A stretch of 48,799 bases of DNA from Streptomyces sp. CBMA156 (GTDB lineage: Bacteria; Actinomycetota; Actinomycetes; Streptomycetales; Streptomycetaceae), in NCBI RefSeq assembly GCF_014596515.1, contig NZ_MSJQ01000253.1, positions 1 through 48,799 of the forward strand, given 5' to 3'. Below, in pieces: positions 8,768 through 15,882 of this stretch. The notes beneath the pieces are model-generated. The model was not told where the DNA came from. It was given only the letters and a program-made list of their open reading frames with translations, and searched no databases. Position 1 is the first letter of the stretch. The number at the start of each line of letters is the position of its first letter. The position numbers and the translations under genes were made by a program.

Positions 8768-9693
8768 CCTCGGAGCACGACGCGGACGACTCGCACGACT
8801 CACACGACTCGCACGACTCGCACGACTCGGACGGGCACGAGGGGCGCGACGAGCCGGTGCCGGTCGGCCGGCAGACCGACCTCGGCTTCGCCAAGCTCAT
8901 GCCCGACCTGGACCGGGACGGCGGCTGGCTGCTCACCCTGGACGGCACCCCGCAGTCCTACGTCGACCTCGCCGACCCCACCCACCTGGAGTTCGAGTAC
9001 ACCCGGCGCCTCGGCCACCTCGCCGACGCCCTCGCCCCCGCCGGGCAGCCGCTGGACGTGCTGCACCTCGGCGGCGGCGCGCTCACCCTGCCCCGCTACC
9101 TGGCCGCCACCCGCCCCGGCTCCCGGCAGCGGGTCGCGGAGGTGGACGGACCACTGCTCGACCTGGTCGCCGGGCACCTGCCCTGGCAGGGCCCCGGCGC
9201 CGACATCACCGCGACCGTCGGCGACGCCAGGGCGGCCCTCGCCGACGCTCCGGCCGGCTCGCAGGACCTGGTGATCGCCGACGTCTTCCACGGCTCGCGC
9301 ACCCCCGCCCACCTCACCTCGGTCGAGTTCCTGCGGCTGGCGGCGGCCGCGCTGCGCCCCGGCGGCTGCTACGCGGCGAACCTGGCGGACGGCCCGCCGC
9401 TGGCCTTCGCCAAGGCCCAGGCGGCGACGGTGCGGGCGGTGTTCCCGTACGTCTGCCTGGTGGCGGAGGCCCCGGTGCTGCGCGGCCGCCGGTACGGCAA
9501 CATCCTGCTGGCCGGATCGACGGCGCCGCTGCCGGTGGCCGCGCTGACCCGGCTGCTCGCGGGCGACATCTTCCCGGCCCGGCTCACCGAGGGCGACGAC
9601 CTGGCCGCCCTGGTCGGCCGCACCGCCCCGGTGACCGACGCCGACGCCACCGACTCCCCGCCCCCGCCGGACGGCGCGTTCAGCATCGGCTGA
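8764..9693 (+). CDS. Spermidine synthase-like SAM-binding protein with Asp-Ser-His repeat at N-terminus
   Basis: The GTG at 8764 overlaps the previous stop by 4 bases; 309 aa. Residues 5-30 are a low-complexity run built on Asp-Ser-His, from a 9-bp DNA repeat. The catalytic fold starts near residue 40. 'VLHLGGGALTLPRYLA' is the SAM/decarboxy-SAM glycine loop, 'AEVDGPLLDLV' carries the acidic residue after beta 2, and 'DLVIADVFHG' plus 'LRPGGCYAANLADG' complete the Rossmann core. Such stand-alone actinobacterial proteins are usually labelled spermidine synthase-like, but true polyamine activity is not established. The His/Asp-rich tail might bind metal; this is an inference. Confidence 0.82.
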   Translation: MTSEHDADDSHDSHDSHDSHDSDGHEGRDEPVPVGRQTDLGFAKLMPDLDRDGGWLLTLDGTPQSYVDLADPTHLEFEYTRRLGHLADALAPAGQPLDVLHLGGGALTLPRYLAATRPGSRQRVAEVDGPLLDLVAGHLPWQGPGADITATVGDARAALADAPAGSQDLVIADVFHGSRTPAHLTSVEFLRLAAAALRPGGCYAANLADGPPLAFAKAQAATVRAVFPYVCLVAEAPVLRGRRYGNILLAGSTAPLPVAALTRLLAGDIFPARLTEGDDLAALVGRTAPVTDADATDSPPPPDGAFSIG

Positions 9694-9876
9694 GCCCTCC
9701 CGAGGGGCCCGGTGTCCCGGCCGAGATGATCAGCGTCCCGATGTGCCCGTCGGTCGGGGCGTCGAGCACGCGGGCCTCCGCCGACTCGACTGCTGTCGCG
9801 GGGATGTCGCGCGCCCGGCCCGAGCGGAAACGATGTACAGCACACCAGCCCCGGATCCGCCTGCCCCCAGGGCCTC

Positions 9877-9904
9877 GAAGGGCACCCCGGGCGGGGTGCC
9901 CTTC
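9877..9904. terminator. Strong hairpin terminator
   Basis: Perfect 12-bp arms, GAAGGGCACCCC (9877-9888) and GGGGTGCCCTTC (9893-9904), with a 4-nt GGGC loop. It lies between the convergent hydrolase/synthase operon and the I36 inhibitor gene, so it can serve both. The rest of 9694-10016 holds no supported gene. Confidence 0.8.
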
Positions 9905-10016
9905 GTGTCTCCGCGTGCTCGTCAGCGACTCTTGAATACGAGTAGCGGCGCGCATGTTCCGAATTGGTCAGTCAGCCTGTCCGTAAGGAGCGTTCTGTTC
10001 TCTGACCATGGCTGGT

Positions 10017-10415
10017 TCAGCTGGGACACGCCCCCTTCTTCAGGGAGCTGATCTTGTTGTCCCAGGTGCTGTTGAGGTTGCCGCTGTCGCTCGCCGCAAC
10101 GGCGGCATGGGATCCTCCGTAATTCTTGTCCATAAACACGCACCATGTCGAGCTCGTCCTGTTCCAGAGCGAGCTGATGTTGTTGTTCATGCCGAGGTCG
10201 GAGAGGTCGGCGGCACCTGACTGGAACCTCGCCATCGTGCCCGTACCGTTGGTACCGGTCCAGACGCAGAACCAGCCGGCGGGGCAGTCCGAGAAGGCGG
10301 CGACCGACGAGCCCTCCGCGATAGGCCCGGTGGACGCCTGGGCGGCGGGCACGGAGGTCATCATTCCGGCCGCAACAAACCCCAACGCGGCGCAGAGCCC
10401 TGCGAGTCTTTTCAT
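10017..10415 (-). CDS. Secreted peptidase inhibitor family I36 protein
   Basis: A 132-aa secreted protein. The signal peptide spans residues 1-27 (MKRLAGLCAALGF core, cleavage after PAAQA). The mature part contains 'CPAGWFCVWTGTNGTGTMARFQ' and 'NNISSLWNRTSSTWCVF', the pattern of the small beta/gamma-crystallin-like inhibitors related to Streptomyces SMI (MEROPS I36), which block metalloproteinases. Four Cys residues in the mature chain can give two disulfides. ATG 10415 is preceded by an A/G-rich ribosome site (GAAAGAAAGGG). Base composition here and upstream (10416-10600) is lower in GC than the neighbours, as is common for secreted single-gene units or acquired genes. Confidence 0.8.
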   Translation of the reverse strand: MKRLAGLCAALGFVAAGMMTSVPAAQASTGPIAEGSSVAAFSDCPAGWFCVWTGTNGTGTMARFQSGAADLSDLGMNNNISSLWNRTSSTWCVFMDKNYGGSHAAVAASDSGNLNSTWDNKISSLKKGACPS

Positions 10416-11022
10416 TGAGTTCGACCCTTTCTTTCGGTTGATGCAAGGTCGGGAAGTCTGGCATTTGCCTCTCCCTCCATTTTCATGGCCTTGCCAGCCG
10501 GAAGAAATACCCTTGAAATTATGTGATTTTAGCCGGAATTGACTATTTTCACTCGGGCGGGTGCCCATCTAATCGAGGCAGTTTGTTCGTAGCCAAATTG
10601 CTCCGCTGGGTGAGTTCACTGGACCGCACTCGTCGCGGGCTGCGGAGACCACCAGGGCGGAGGAAGCCGGCCTGCGGACATCGGCCGCCCCGGTCCGCCA
10701 GGGGACGTGCGGGAGCAGGCCGGGGAGGTGTCCTACCGGATGCCGGACGGCACGCCGATCGGCCTCGCGCTCACCCGGGGCGAGGCCGCACGGAACACGG
10801 CGATCGGAGCCATCCACCAGGGCGAACCGTCGTGAACGTCGCCGGCGGCGGGACCGGGCGTGGGTCGGGCACCGCCGCTTGGTCCGCCGGCCGGTGCGTC
10901 GGTGCGCCGCCAGCCGGTGCGTCGGCGCGTCGGCGGAACGGGAGGTGCGGACGGGGTGTCAGAATCGGCGGGTTCATGCCCATGACGGGAACGCGACGGG
11001 AACACCTCCGGAGGAGTGAGCG
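10416..11022. other. Intergenic region with AT-richer promoter and an unproven 30-codon ORF
   Basis: 10416-10600 is the AT-richer upstream region of the I36 gene. From 10620 normal GC returns. An ATG at 10740 with GGGGAGG upstream opens a 30-codon frame ending at 10832 (MPDGTPIGLALTRGEAARN...), which has protein-like composition but no family I know. I see no other gene here; the methyltransferase ribosome site (GGAGGAG) is at about 11009-11016. Confidence 0.3.
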
Positions 11023-11838
11023 ATGAGTGGCGGCGGGGAGCGGCCGGAGCTGGGGCCGGTGCCGGAGACGGCGCTGTGGACGCTGTGGCACCGGGCGGTG
11101 GAGGCACGGCGGCCCGACAGCGTGCTGCCGGATCCGAAGGCGGTCGAGCTGGTGGGCCGGATCGACTACCCGTTCGCGGCGCGGTTCGGGGAGAGCGCGC
11201 TGGTGAGCCAGCTCCAGGCGCTGCGGGCCGGCTGCTTCGACCGTGAGGTTGCCGACTTCCTGGCCCGCCACCCGCGCGGCACCGTGGTCGGGCTCGGGGA
11301 CGGCCTGGAGACGCAGGCCTGGCGGGTCGACAACGGCCGGGCGAGCTGGCTGTCGGTGGACCTGCCGGAGACCGCCGCGCTGCGCGAGCGGCTGCTGCCG
11401 CCGGACGAGCGGCACCGGATCGTCGCCCGCTCGGCCACCGACCCGGGCTGGATGGACGAGGTGGATCCGGCGAACGGGGTGCTGATCGCCGCCGAAGGGC
11501 TGCTGATGTACCTGCGGCCGCAGGAGGTCCGCGACCTGATCGCGGCCTGCGCCGAGCGCTTCCCCGGCGGGGCCCTGGTGCTGGACGCGGTGCCGCGCTG
11601 GTTCAGCCGGCGGGCCGTCGAGGGCAAGCTGCGGGACCGGTACTACCAGGCGCCGCCGATGCCGTTCGGCATGGACGCGGACGAGCGCGGCAAGCTGGCC
11701 GGCGCCCACCCCGCGGTCACCGACGTCCGCGAGGTGTACCCGCAGGGCGGGCGCCGACCGCTGAGCGCCCTGCTGCCGTTCGCGCGCCGGATCAAGCAGC
11801 GCCCGTCGGTCATCGCACTGCGTTTTGCCGAATCTTGA
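11023..11838 (+). CDS. Class I SAM-dependent methyltransferase, LCM/Ppm1-like (COG3315)
   Basis: A 271-aa cytosolic methyltransferase. Start ATG 11023 follows GGAGGAG closely. The N-terminus 'PETALWTLWHRAVEARRPDSVLPDP' and the SAM loop 'TVVGLGDGLETQAWRVDN' are typical of the leucine-carboxyl-methyltransferase-like group that acts on carboxyl or hydroxyl groups, often in secondary metabolism. 'LIAAEGLLMYL' carries the family's E-G-L-x-M-Y-L motif. The substrate cannot be told from sequence. No biosynthetic neighbours are present; the gene appears to be a single unit before the DedA gene. Confidence 0.88.
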   Translation: MSGGGERPELGPVPETALWTLWHRAVEARRPDSVLPDPKAVELVGRIDYPFAARFGESALVSQLQALRAGCFDREVADFLARHPRGTVVGLGDGLETQAWRVDNGRASWLSVDLPETAALRERLLPPDERHRIVARSATDPGWMDEVDPANGVLIAAEGLLMYLRPQEVRDLIAACAERFPGGALVLDAVPRWFSRRAVEGKLRDRYYQAPPMPFGMDADERGKLAGAHPAVTDVREVYPQGGRRPLSALLPFARRIKQRPSVIALRFAES

Positions 11839-11977
11839 GGAAACGCTGGTCCGACTGGAACCATGGCACCCGGCCGCACGTCGTAACCACGGGTGAGCGG
11901 CCAGGGGGACAGGCCGCCCGGCACGTTACCCTGCCCTGAGGGGGAGCGGCGTCGTTGCCGCCATCGGACGAATTGCC

Positions 11978-12016
11978 GGGACCGGCCGCGGCTCCAGGGG
12001 GAGCGCGGCCGGTCCC
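11978..12016 (+). terminator. GC-rich hairpin in the leader of the DedA gene
   Basis: Arms GGGACCGGCCGCGGCTCC (11978-11995) and GGAGCGCGGCCGGTCCC (12000-12016) pair over 17 bp with one bulged G and a 4-nt loop. It ends 24 bases before the DedA start. It may terminate the methyltransferase transcript or act as an attenuator in the DedA leader; no T-run follows. Confidence 0.5.
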
Positions 12017-12039
12017 GTCCTGCCACGGAGGGACTGGCC

Positions 12040-12705
12040 TTGCACATCGACGCCTGGATCGAGGGGATTCCGCCGACAGCGGTGTACGCCGTGGTCGGTC
12101 TGATCATCGGGCTGGAGTCGCTGGGCATTCCCCTGCCCGGCGAGATCGCCCTGGTCACGGCATCCCTGATGGCCGTCAAGGGTGTGGTGAGCCCGTGGGG
12201 CGTCGCGATCGTCGCGATCCTCGGCGCGATCATCGGCGACTCGATCGGCTACTCGATCGGGCGCAAGGGCGGCAAGCCGCTCTTCGAGAAGCTGGGACGC
12301 AGGTTCCCCAAGCACTTCGGGCCCTCGCACCTGGCCACCGCCGAACGCTCCTTCCAGAAGTGGGGCATGTGGGCGGTCTTCTTCGGCCGCTTCATCGCCC
12401 TGCTGCGCATCTTCGCCGGACCGCTCGCGGGCGCGCTGAAGATGCCGTACTGGAAGTTCCTGATCGCCAACGTGCTGGGCGGCATCGTCTGGGCCGGCGG
12501 CACGACGCTGCTCATCTACAAGGTCGGCAAGAAGATCGAGCCGTGGCTGTCCCGGTTCTCCTGGGCGGGCCTGGGCGCGGCCCTGGTGATCGGCCTGCTG
12601 TCGGCCTGGATCATGAAGCGCCGTGCCGCCAAGACGCACGCCAAGCTGGAGGCGGAGGAGGCGGCCAGGGCCGCTGCCGCCGCCAAGGAGCCGGTCACCG
12701 ACTGA
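12040..12705 (+). CDS. DedA family integral membrane protein
   Basis: A 221-aa inner-membrane protein. DedA/VTT proteins are thought to move lipids such as undecaprenyl phosphate or phosphatidylethanolamine across the membrane. Visible marks: 'ESLGIPLPGEIALVTASLMA' near the N-terminus (the membrane-embedded E/P loop), 'GDSIGYSIGRKGG', and 'FFGRFIALLRIFAGPLAGALKMPYWKF' with the conserved F-x-G-R and R-x-x-x-G-x-x-x-M. Two further hydrophobic segments precede an Ala/Glu/Lys-rich C-terminal tail. The start is a TTG at 12040, placed by the GGAGGG site 8 bases upstream and the family N-terminus; no ATG or GTG lies near. Confidence 0.9.
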   Translation: MHIDAWIEGIPPTAVYAVVGLIIGLESLGIPLPGEIALVTASLMAVKGVVSPWGVAIVAILGAIIGDSIGYSIGRKGGKPLFEKLGRRFPKHFGPSHLATAERSFQKWGMWAVFFGRFIALLRIFAGPLAGALKMPYWKFLIANVLGGIVWAGGTTLLIYKVGKKIEPWLSRFSWAGLGAALVIGLLSAWIMKRRAAKTHAKLEAEEAARAAAAAKEPVTD

Positions 12706-12730
12706 CCGGTGGTCCCGAGGTCGTCCACAG

Positions 12731-12758
12731 CGACCGTCAGTGACCGTCAGTGACCGTC
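12731..12758. repeat. 10-bp tandem repeat upstream of O-methyltransferase
   Basis: The unit TGACCGTCAG is repeated almost three times in phase (12731-12758). The 10-bp period is close to one DNA helical turn, which could place protein contacts on one face; it may also be simple slippage. Confidence 0.55.
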
Positions 12759-12826
12759 GCGGTGCCCTCGGGCCCTCGGAGTAGCATCGGCCGGGTACCT
12801 GCCGATCTTGCACTCTGGAGGGCCCG

Positions 12827-13498
12827 ATGGCTTCGCAGCCGACGTGGGATGCCGTGGACGCGTACTTCTCCGACACGTTGGTCGGACACGACCCGGTGCT
12901 GGCGGGCGCCCTGGCCGCCGCCGACGAAGCCGGGCTGCCGAAGATCGCGGTCGCCCCCAACCAGGGCAAGCTGCTGCACCTGCTGGCGCTGACCCAGGGC
13001 GCCAGGCGCATCCTGGAGGTCGGCACGCTCGGCGGCTACAGCACCATCTGGCTGGCCCGGGCGCTGCCCGCCGACGGCACCCTGATCACCCTGGAGCTAG
13101 ACCCCCGGCACGCCGAGGTCGCCCGGGGCAACCTGAAGGCCGCCGGGCTGGACGGCGTCGCCGAGGTGCGGCTGGGCCGGGCCGCCGACTCCCTGGCCGG
13201 GCTGGTGGAGCAGGGCGTGGAGCCCTTCGACCTGGTCTTCATCGACGCGGACAAGCCGAGCAACCCGGAGTACTTCCGCCGGGCGCTCCAGCTGACCGCG
13301 CCCGGCTCGCTGATCATCGTCGACAACGTGGTGCGCGGCGGCGCGGTCGCCGACGCGGACAGCGACGACCCCGCGGTGATCGGCACCCGGGCGGTGCACG
13401 AGCTGATCGCGGCCGAGCCGCGGGTCACCGCCACCTCGGTGCAGACGGTCGGCAGCAAGGGCTACGACGGCTTCACCCTGGTCCGCGTCCAGAGCTGA
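12827..13498 (+). CDS. O-methyltransferase, family 3 (caffeoyl-CoA/catechol type)
   Basis: A 223-aa SAM-dependent O-methyltransferase. Conserved stretches: 'RRILEVGTLGGYSTIWLARAL' (SAM loop), 'ITLELDPRHAEVARGNLKAAG', 'FDLVFIDADKPSNPEYF' with the metal-binding Asp, and 'IIVDNVVRGGAVAD' with the second metal-binding D-N pair. The family transfers a methyl group to catechol-type hydroxyls with Mg2+. Start ATG 12827 after GGAGGGCCCG. The next gene begins 57 bases on in the same direction, so the oxidoreductase may be co-transcribed. Confidence 0.93.
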   Translation: MASQPTWDAVDAYFSDTLVGHDPVLAGALAAADEAGLPKIAVAPNQGKLLHLLALTQGARRILEVGTLGGYSTIWLARALPADGTLITLELDPRHAEVARGNLKAAGLDGVAEVRLGRAADSLAGLVEQGVEPFDLVFIDADKPSNPEYFRRALQLTAPGSLIIVDNVVRGGAVADADSDDPAVIGTRAVHELIAAEPRVTATSVQTVGSKGYDGFTLVRVQS

Positions 13499-13555
13499 AC
13501 CCGGCAACCTGATCAACCCCACCCACCCCGCTCACCGGAGAACGGAGACATCGTC

Positions 13556-14455
13556 GTGCGGATCGGACTGCTGGGCACCGGCCCCTGGGCGGAGCGGGTG
13601 CACGCGCCCGTCCTGGCCGAGCACCCCGGGCTGGAGTTCACCGGCGTCTGGGGCCGCCGGCCGGAGGCGGCCGAGGCACTGGGCGCGGCCCACGGCGTGC
13701 CCGGGTACGCCGACCTCGACCGGCTGCTGGCCGAGGTGGACGCCGTCTCCATCGCGCTGCCCCCGACCGTGCAGGCGGGCCTCGCGGTCCGGGCCGCGGA
13801 GGCCGGCTGCCACCTGCTGCTGGACAAGCCGGTCGCACTGACCGTGCCGGACGCGAGGGCGGTGGCCGAGGCGGTGCGCAAGCACGCGGTCGCCTCGGTG
13901 GTCTTCTTCACCGTGCGCTTCGGCGGCGACCAGATCCCGTGGATCGAACGGCAGGCGGAGCTCGGCGGCTGGTTCACCGGCCGCTCGGACTGGCTCGGCT
14001 CGGTGTTCGCACCCGGCAGCACCAGCCCGTACGCGGCCTCGCCCTGGCGGGTGGAGAAGGGCGCGCTGTGGGACGTCGGTCCGCACGCGCTGTCCGTCCT
14101 GCTGCCGGTGCTGGGCGACGCCGCGCACGTGACGGCGGCGCTCGGTCCGCTGGACACCGTGCACCTGGTGGTGCGGCACGCCGGCGGTGCTTCCAGCACC
14201 CTCGCGCTCAGCCTCACCGCACCGCTCGCGGCGGGCGGGACGGGCATGGAGCTGCGCGGCGAGCACGGCGTGGTGCACCTGCCCGAGCGGGGCGAGGGCC
14301 CGGTCGCGGCGCTGCACCGGGCGCTGGACGCCCTGCGGGCCTCGGCCGCCTCCGGTGAGCCGCACCCCTGCGGGGCCGACTTCGGCCTGCGGGTGGTGGA
14401 GATCCTCTCCGCCGCCGAGCGGTCACTGGCCATCGGCGCGACGGTGGCCGTCTGA
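13556..14455 (+). CDS. Gfo/Idh/MocA family oxidoreductase
   Basis: A 299-aa NAD(P)-dependent oxidoreductase of the family that acts on sugars and cyclitols. The N-terminal Rossmann motif is 'RIGLLGTGPWAERVHAPVL' and the family signature 'CHLLLDKPVALTVPDARAV' carries the catalytic Lys of the (E/D)KP motif. The C-terminal alpha/beta domain includes 'WRVEKGALWDVGPHALSVLL', with the D-x-x-x-H active-site pattern. GTG 13556 is used; GGAG lies 12 and 20 bases before it. It probably shares a transcript with the O-methyltransferase and ends before a strong terminator. Confidence 0.9.
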   Translation: MRIGLLGTGPWAERVHAPVLAEHPGLEFTGVWGRRPEAAEALGAAHGVPGYADLDRLLAEVDAVSIALPPTVQAGLAVRAAEAGCHLLLDKPVALTVPDARAVAEAVRKHAVASVVFFTVRFGGDQIPWIERQAELGGWFTGRSDWLGSVFAPGSTSPYAASPWRVEKGALWDVGPHALSVLLPVLGDAAHVTAALGPLDTVHLVVRHAGGASSTLALSLTAPLAAGGTGMELRGEHGVVHLPERGEGPVAALHRALDALRASAASGEPHPCGADFGLRVVEILSAAERSLAIGATVAV

Positions 14456-14487
14456 GCGGGTCCGTCCGAGCAGATGACGCGCGCGTG

Positions 14488-14538
14488 ACGCGGCTGGGCC
14501 CGGTGCGGAGGAACATCCGGCACCGGGCCCAGCCGCGT
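14488..14538. terminator. Bidirectional terminator with 19-bp perfect stem
   Basis: Arms ACGCGGCTGGGCCCGGTGC (14488-14506) and its exact complement (14520-14538) enclose a 13-nt loop. It lies 32 bases after the oxidoreductase stop and 9 bases past the end of the convergent membrane-protein gene. Confidence 0.85.
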
Positions 14539-14546
14539 CGTCCGCC

Positions 14547-15653
14547 TCAGTCCGGCAGCGGCGGACGATCCGAGGACGGGCGGCGGTCGGTGGGGCGGGC
14601 CGGCGGGATGACCGGGGAGCGGAAGTCGCGCGGGCCGGTCCACAGAGCGGGGACGGCGTCGCCGCGCCGGGCCATTTCGTACGCCAGTGCCTCGTAGTTG
14701 ACCCGCCAGCCGCGGAAGTGCGCCCAGGCGTCCTCGACCGGGCGCTCGTGCGGGAAACCGGCCGCGGTGATCATCGCGACGGCGCCCAGGTACTCGGCGT
14801 AGGTCAGCCGGATCGGGACGTCCGGGTCGGGGTCCGGGTCGAAGTCGAACCGCAGGGCGCGGGCGATGTCGCGCAGCGCGGTGAAGCCGGCCCGGAGCAC
14901 CAGCCGGGCCTCGGGCGGGGCCGAGCGGGGGCAGAGCGCCAGGTGGAGGGCGGCGGCGTCCATCACGGCGATCAGCCCGACCACCCAGCTGCGGTTGGGC
15001 TGCGGGGAGCGGAAGGAGAGCAGCACCGGGTAGTTGGAGTGGCTCTCGCCGATGTCGGCGGCCAGCCGCTCCCAGTCCCGGTAGAGCTGGGGGAGTGCGG
15101 TCTCGGTGTCCACCAGGGACTGGCGGGCGAGCAGCTCGGGGCCCCACGCGGGTTCGCCGGCCCGGGACTGGAGCAGCGTCACCTCGGTCTCGCGGCGCTG
15201 GTAGGCGGCGTAGAGGGTCGGCAGGTAGGAGATCTGGAGGGCGACCACCAGCGGGCCGCTGGCGGCGGCCAGGAAGTCGATCGCGGAGAGCTGGAGCCGC
15301 TCGCCGCTGGCGAAGCCGAGGGTGAACAGGCTGGACCCGGCCTCGCGCACGGACACCGACCAGCTCAGCTCGGAGGTGCCGTGCAGCAGCAGGGTGTAGG
15401 CGGTCAGCATGCCGCTGAGCCACACCCCGAGCATGCCCAGCAGCACCAGCGGCGCCAGCCAGGTGAGTGCCCGGTCCTGTGCGTGGTAGCCCCCGACCGG
15501 CATGGCGAACAGCCGCAGCAGCCGGCGCAGTCCCCGCCAGAGCCGCATCACCAGCGCCGAGTAGAGCCCGCGCGGAACGACCAGCGTGCGCAGGATGCTG
15601 CCGACGATCAGCAGGAGCAGCAGTGCGCCGAGCGCGGTCTGGATCATCCTCAT
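14547..15653 (-). CDS. Membrane protein with ion-channel-like two-helix/pore-loop layout
   Basis: A 368-aa protein. Hydrophobic segments lie at about residues 5-20, 63-90 (LAPLVLLGMLGVWLSGMLTAYTLLL) and 122-148 (AIDFLAAASGPLVVALQISYLPTLYAA). Between the last two is a short re-entrant-looking stretch, 'AGSSLFTLGFASGE' (TLGF at 111-114), in the place of a K+ channel selectivity loop. The C-terminal 210 residues are cytosolic and mostly helical. The layout matches a pore module, but the filter is not the canonical T-x-G-Y-G. I do not know an experimental function for the family. ATG 15653 is the likely start; a second ATG two codons on is possible. Divergent from the PBP gene. Confidence 0.6.
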   Translation of the reverse strand: MRMIQTALGALLLLLIVGSILRTLVVPRGLYSALVMRLWRGLRRLLRLFAMPVGGYHAQDRALTWLAPLVLLGMLGVWLSGMLTAYTLLLHGTSELSWSVSVREAGSSLFTLGFASGERLQLSAIDFLAAASGPLVVALQISYLPTLYAAYQRRETEVTLLQSRAGEPAWGPELLARQSLVDTETALPQLYRDWERLAADIGESHSNYPVLLSFRSPQPNRSWVVGLIAVMDAAALHLALCPRSAPPEARLVLRAGFTALRDIARALRFDFDPDPDPDVPIRLTYAEYLGAVAMITAAGFPHERPVEDAWAHFRGWRVNYEALAYEMARRGDAVPALWTGPRDFRSPVIPPARPTDRRPSSDRPPLPD

Positions 15654-15882
15654 GGCGACATTCTGGCGGTCGGCCGTGCCCGTCGTCGGCTGTGCCGGTC
15701 GTCGGCTGCGCCTGTCGTCCGTTGCGTCCGTCGTCCGCCGTACCTGCCCGGACCTGGGCGGTCGTCCGCGATGGCACATGGATATGACCATGATCACACC
15801 AATTCGAGGCCTACGTACTGACGTTCTCATGGCGTCTACGTGGACGGAGGGTCAGTCCCACGAGCGAATCGGAGACCGGACT

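Noticed and set aside
9694..9876. Possible gene on the minus strand ('ESAEARVLDAPTDGHIGTLIIS')
   Set aside because: No start signal, no family, and the frame crosses a terminator.
10523..11026. Plus-strand 167-aa ORF before the methyltransferase
   Set aside because: Arg/Gly-rich composition of a shadow frame; only a 30-codon stretch looks protein-like and is unproved.
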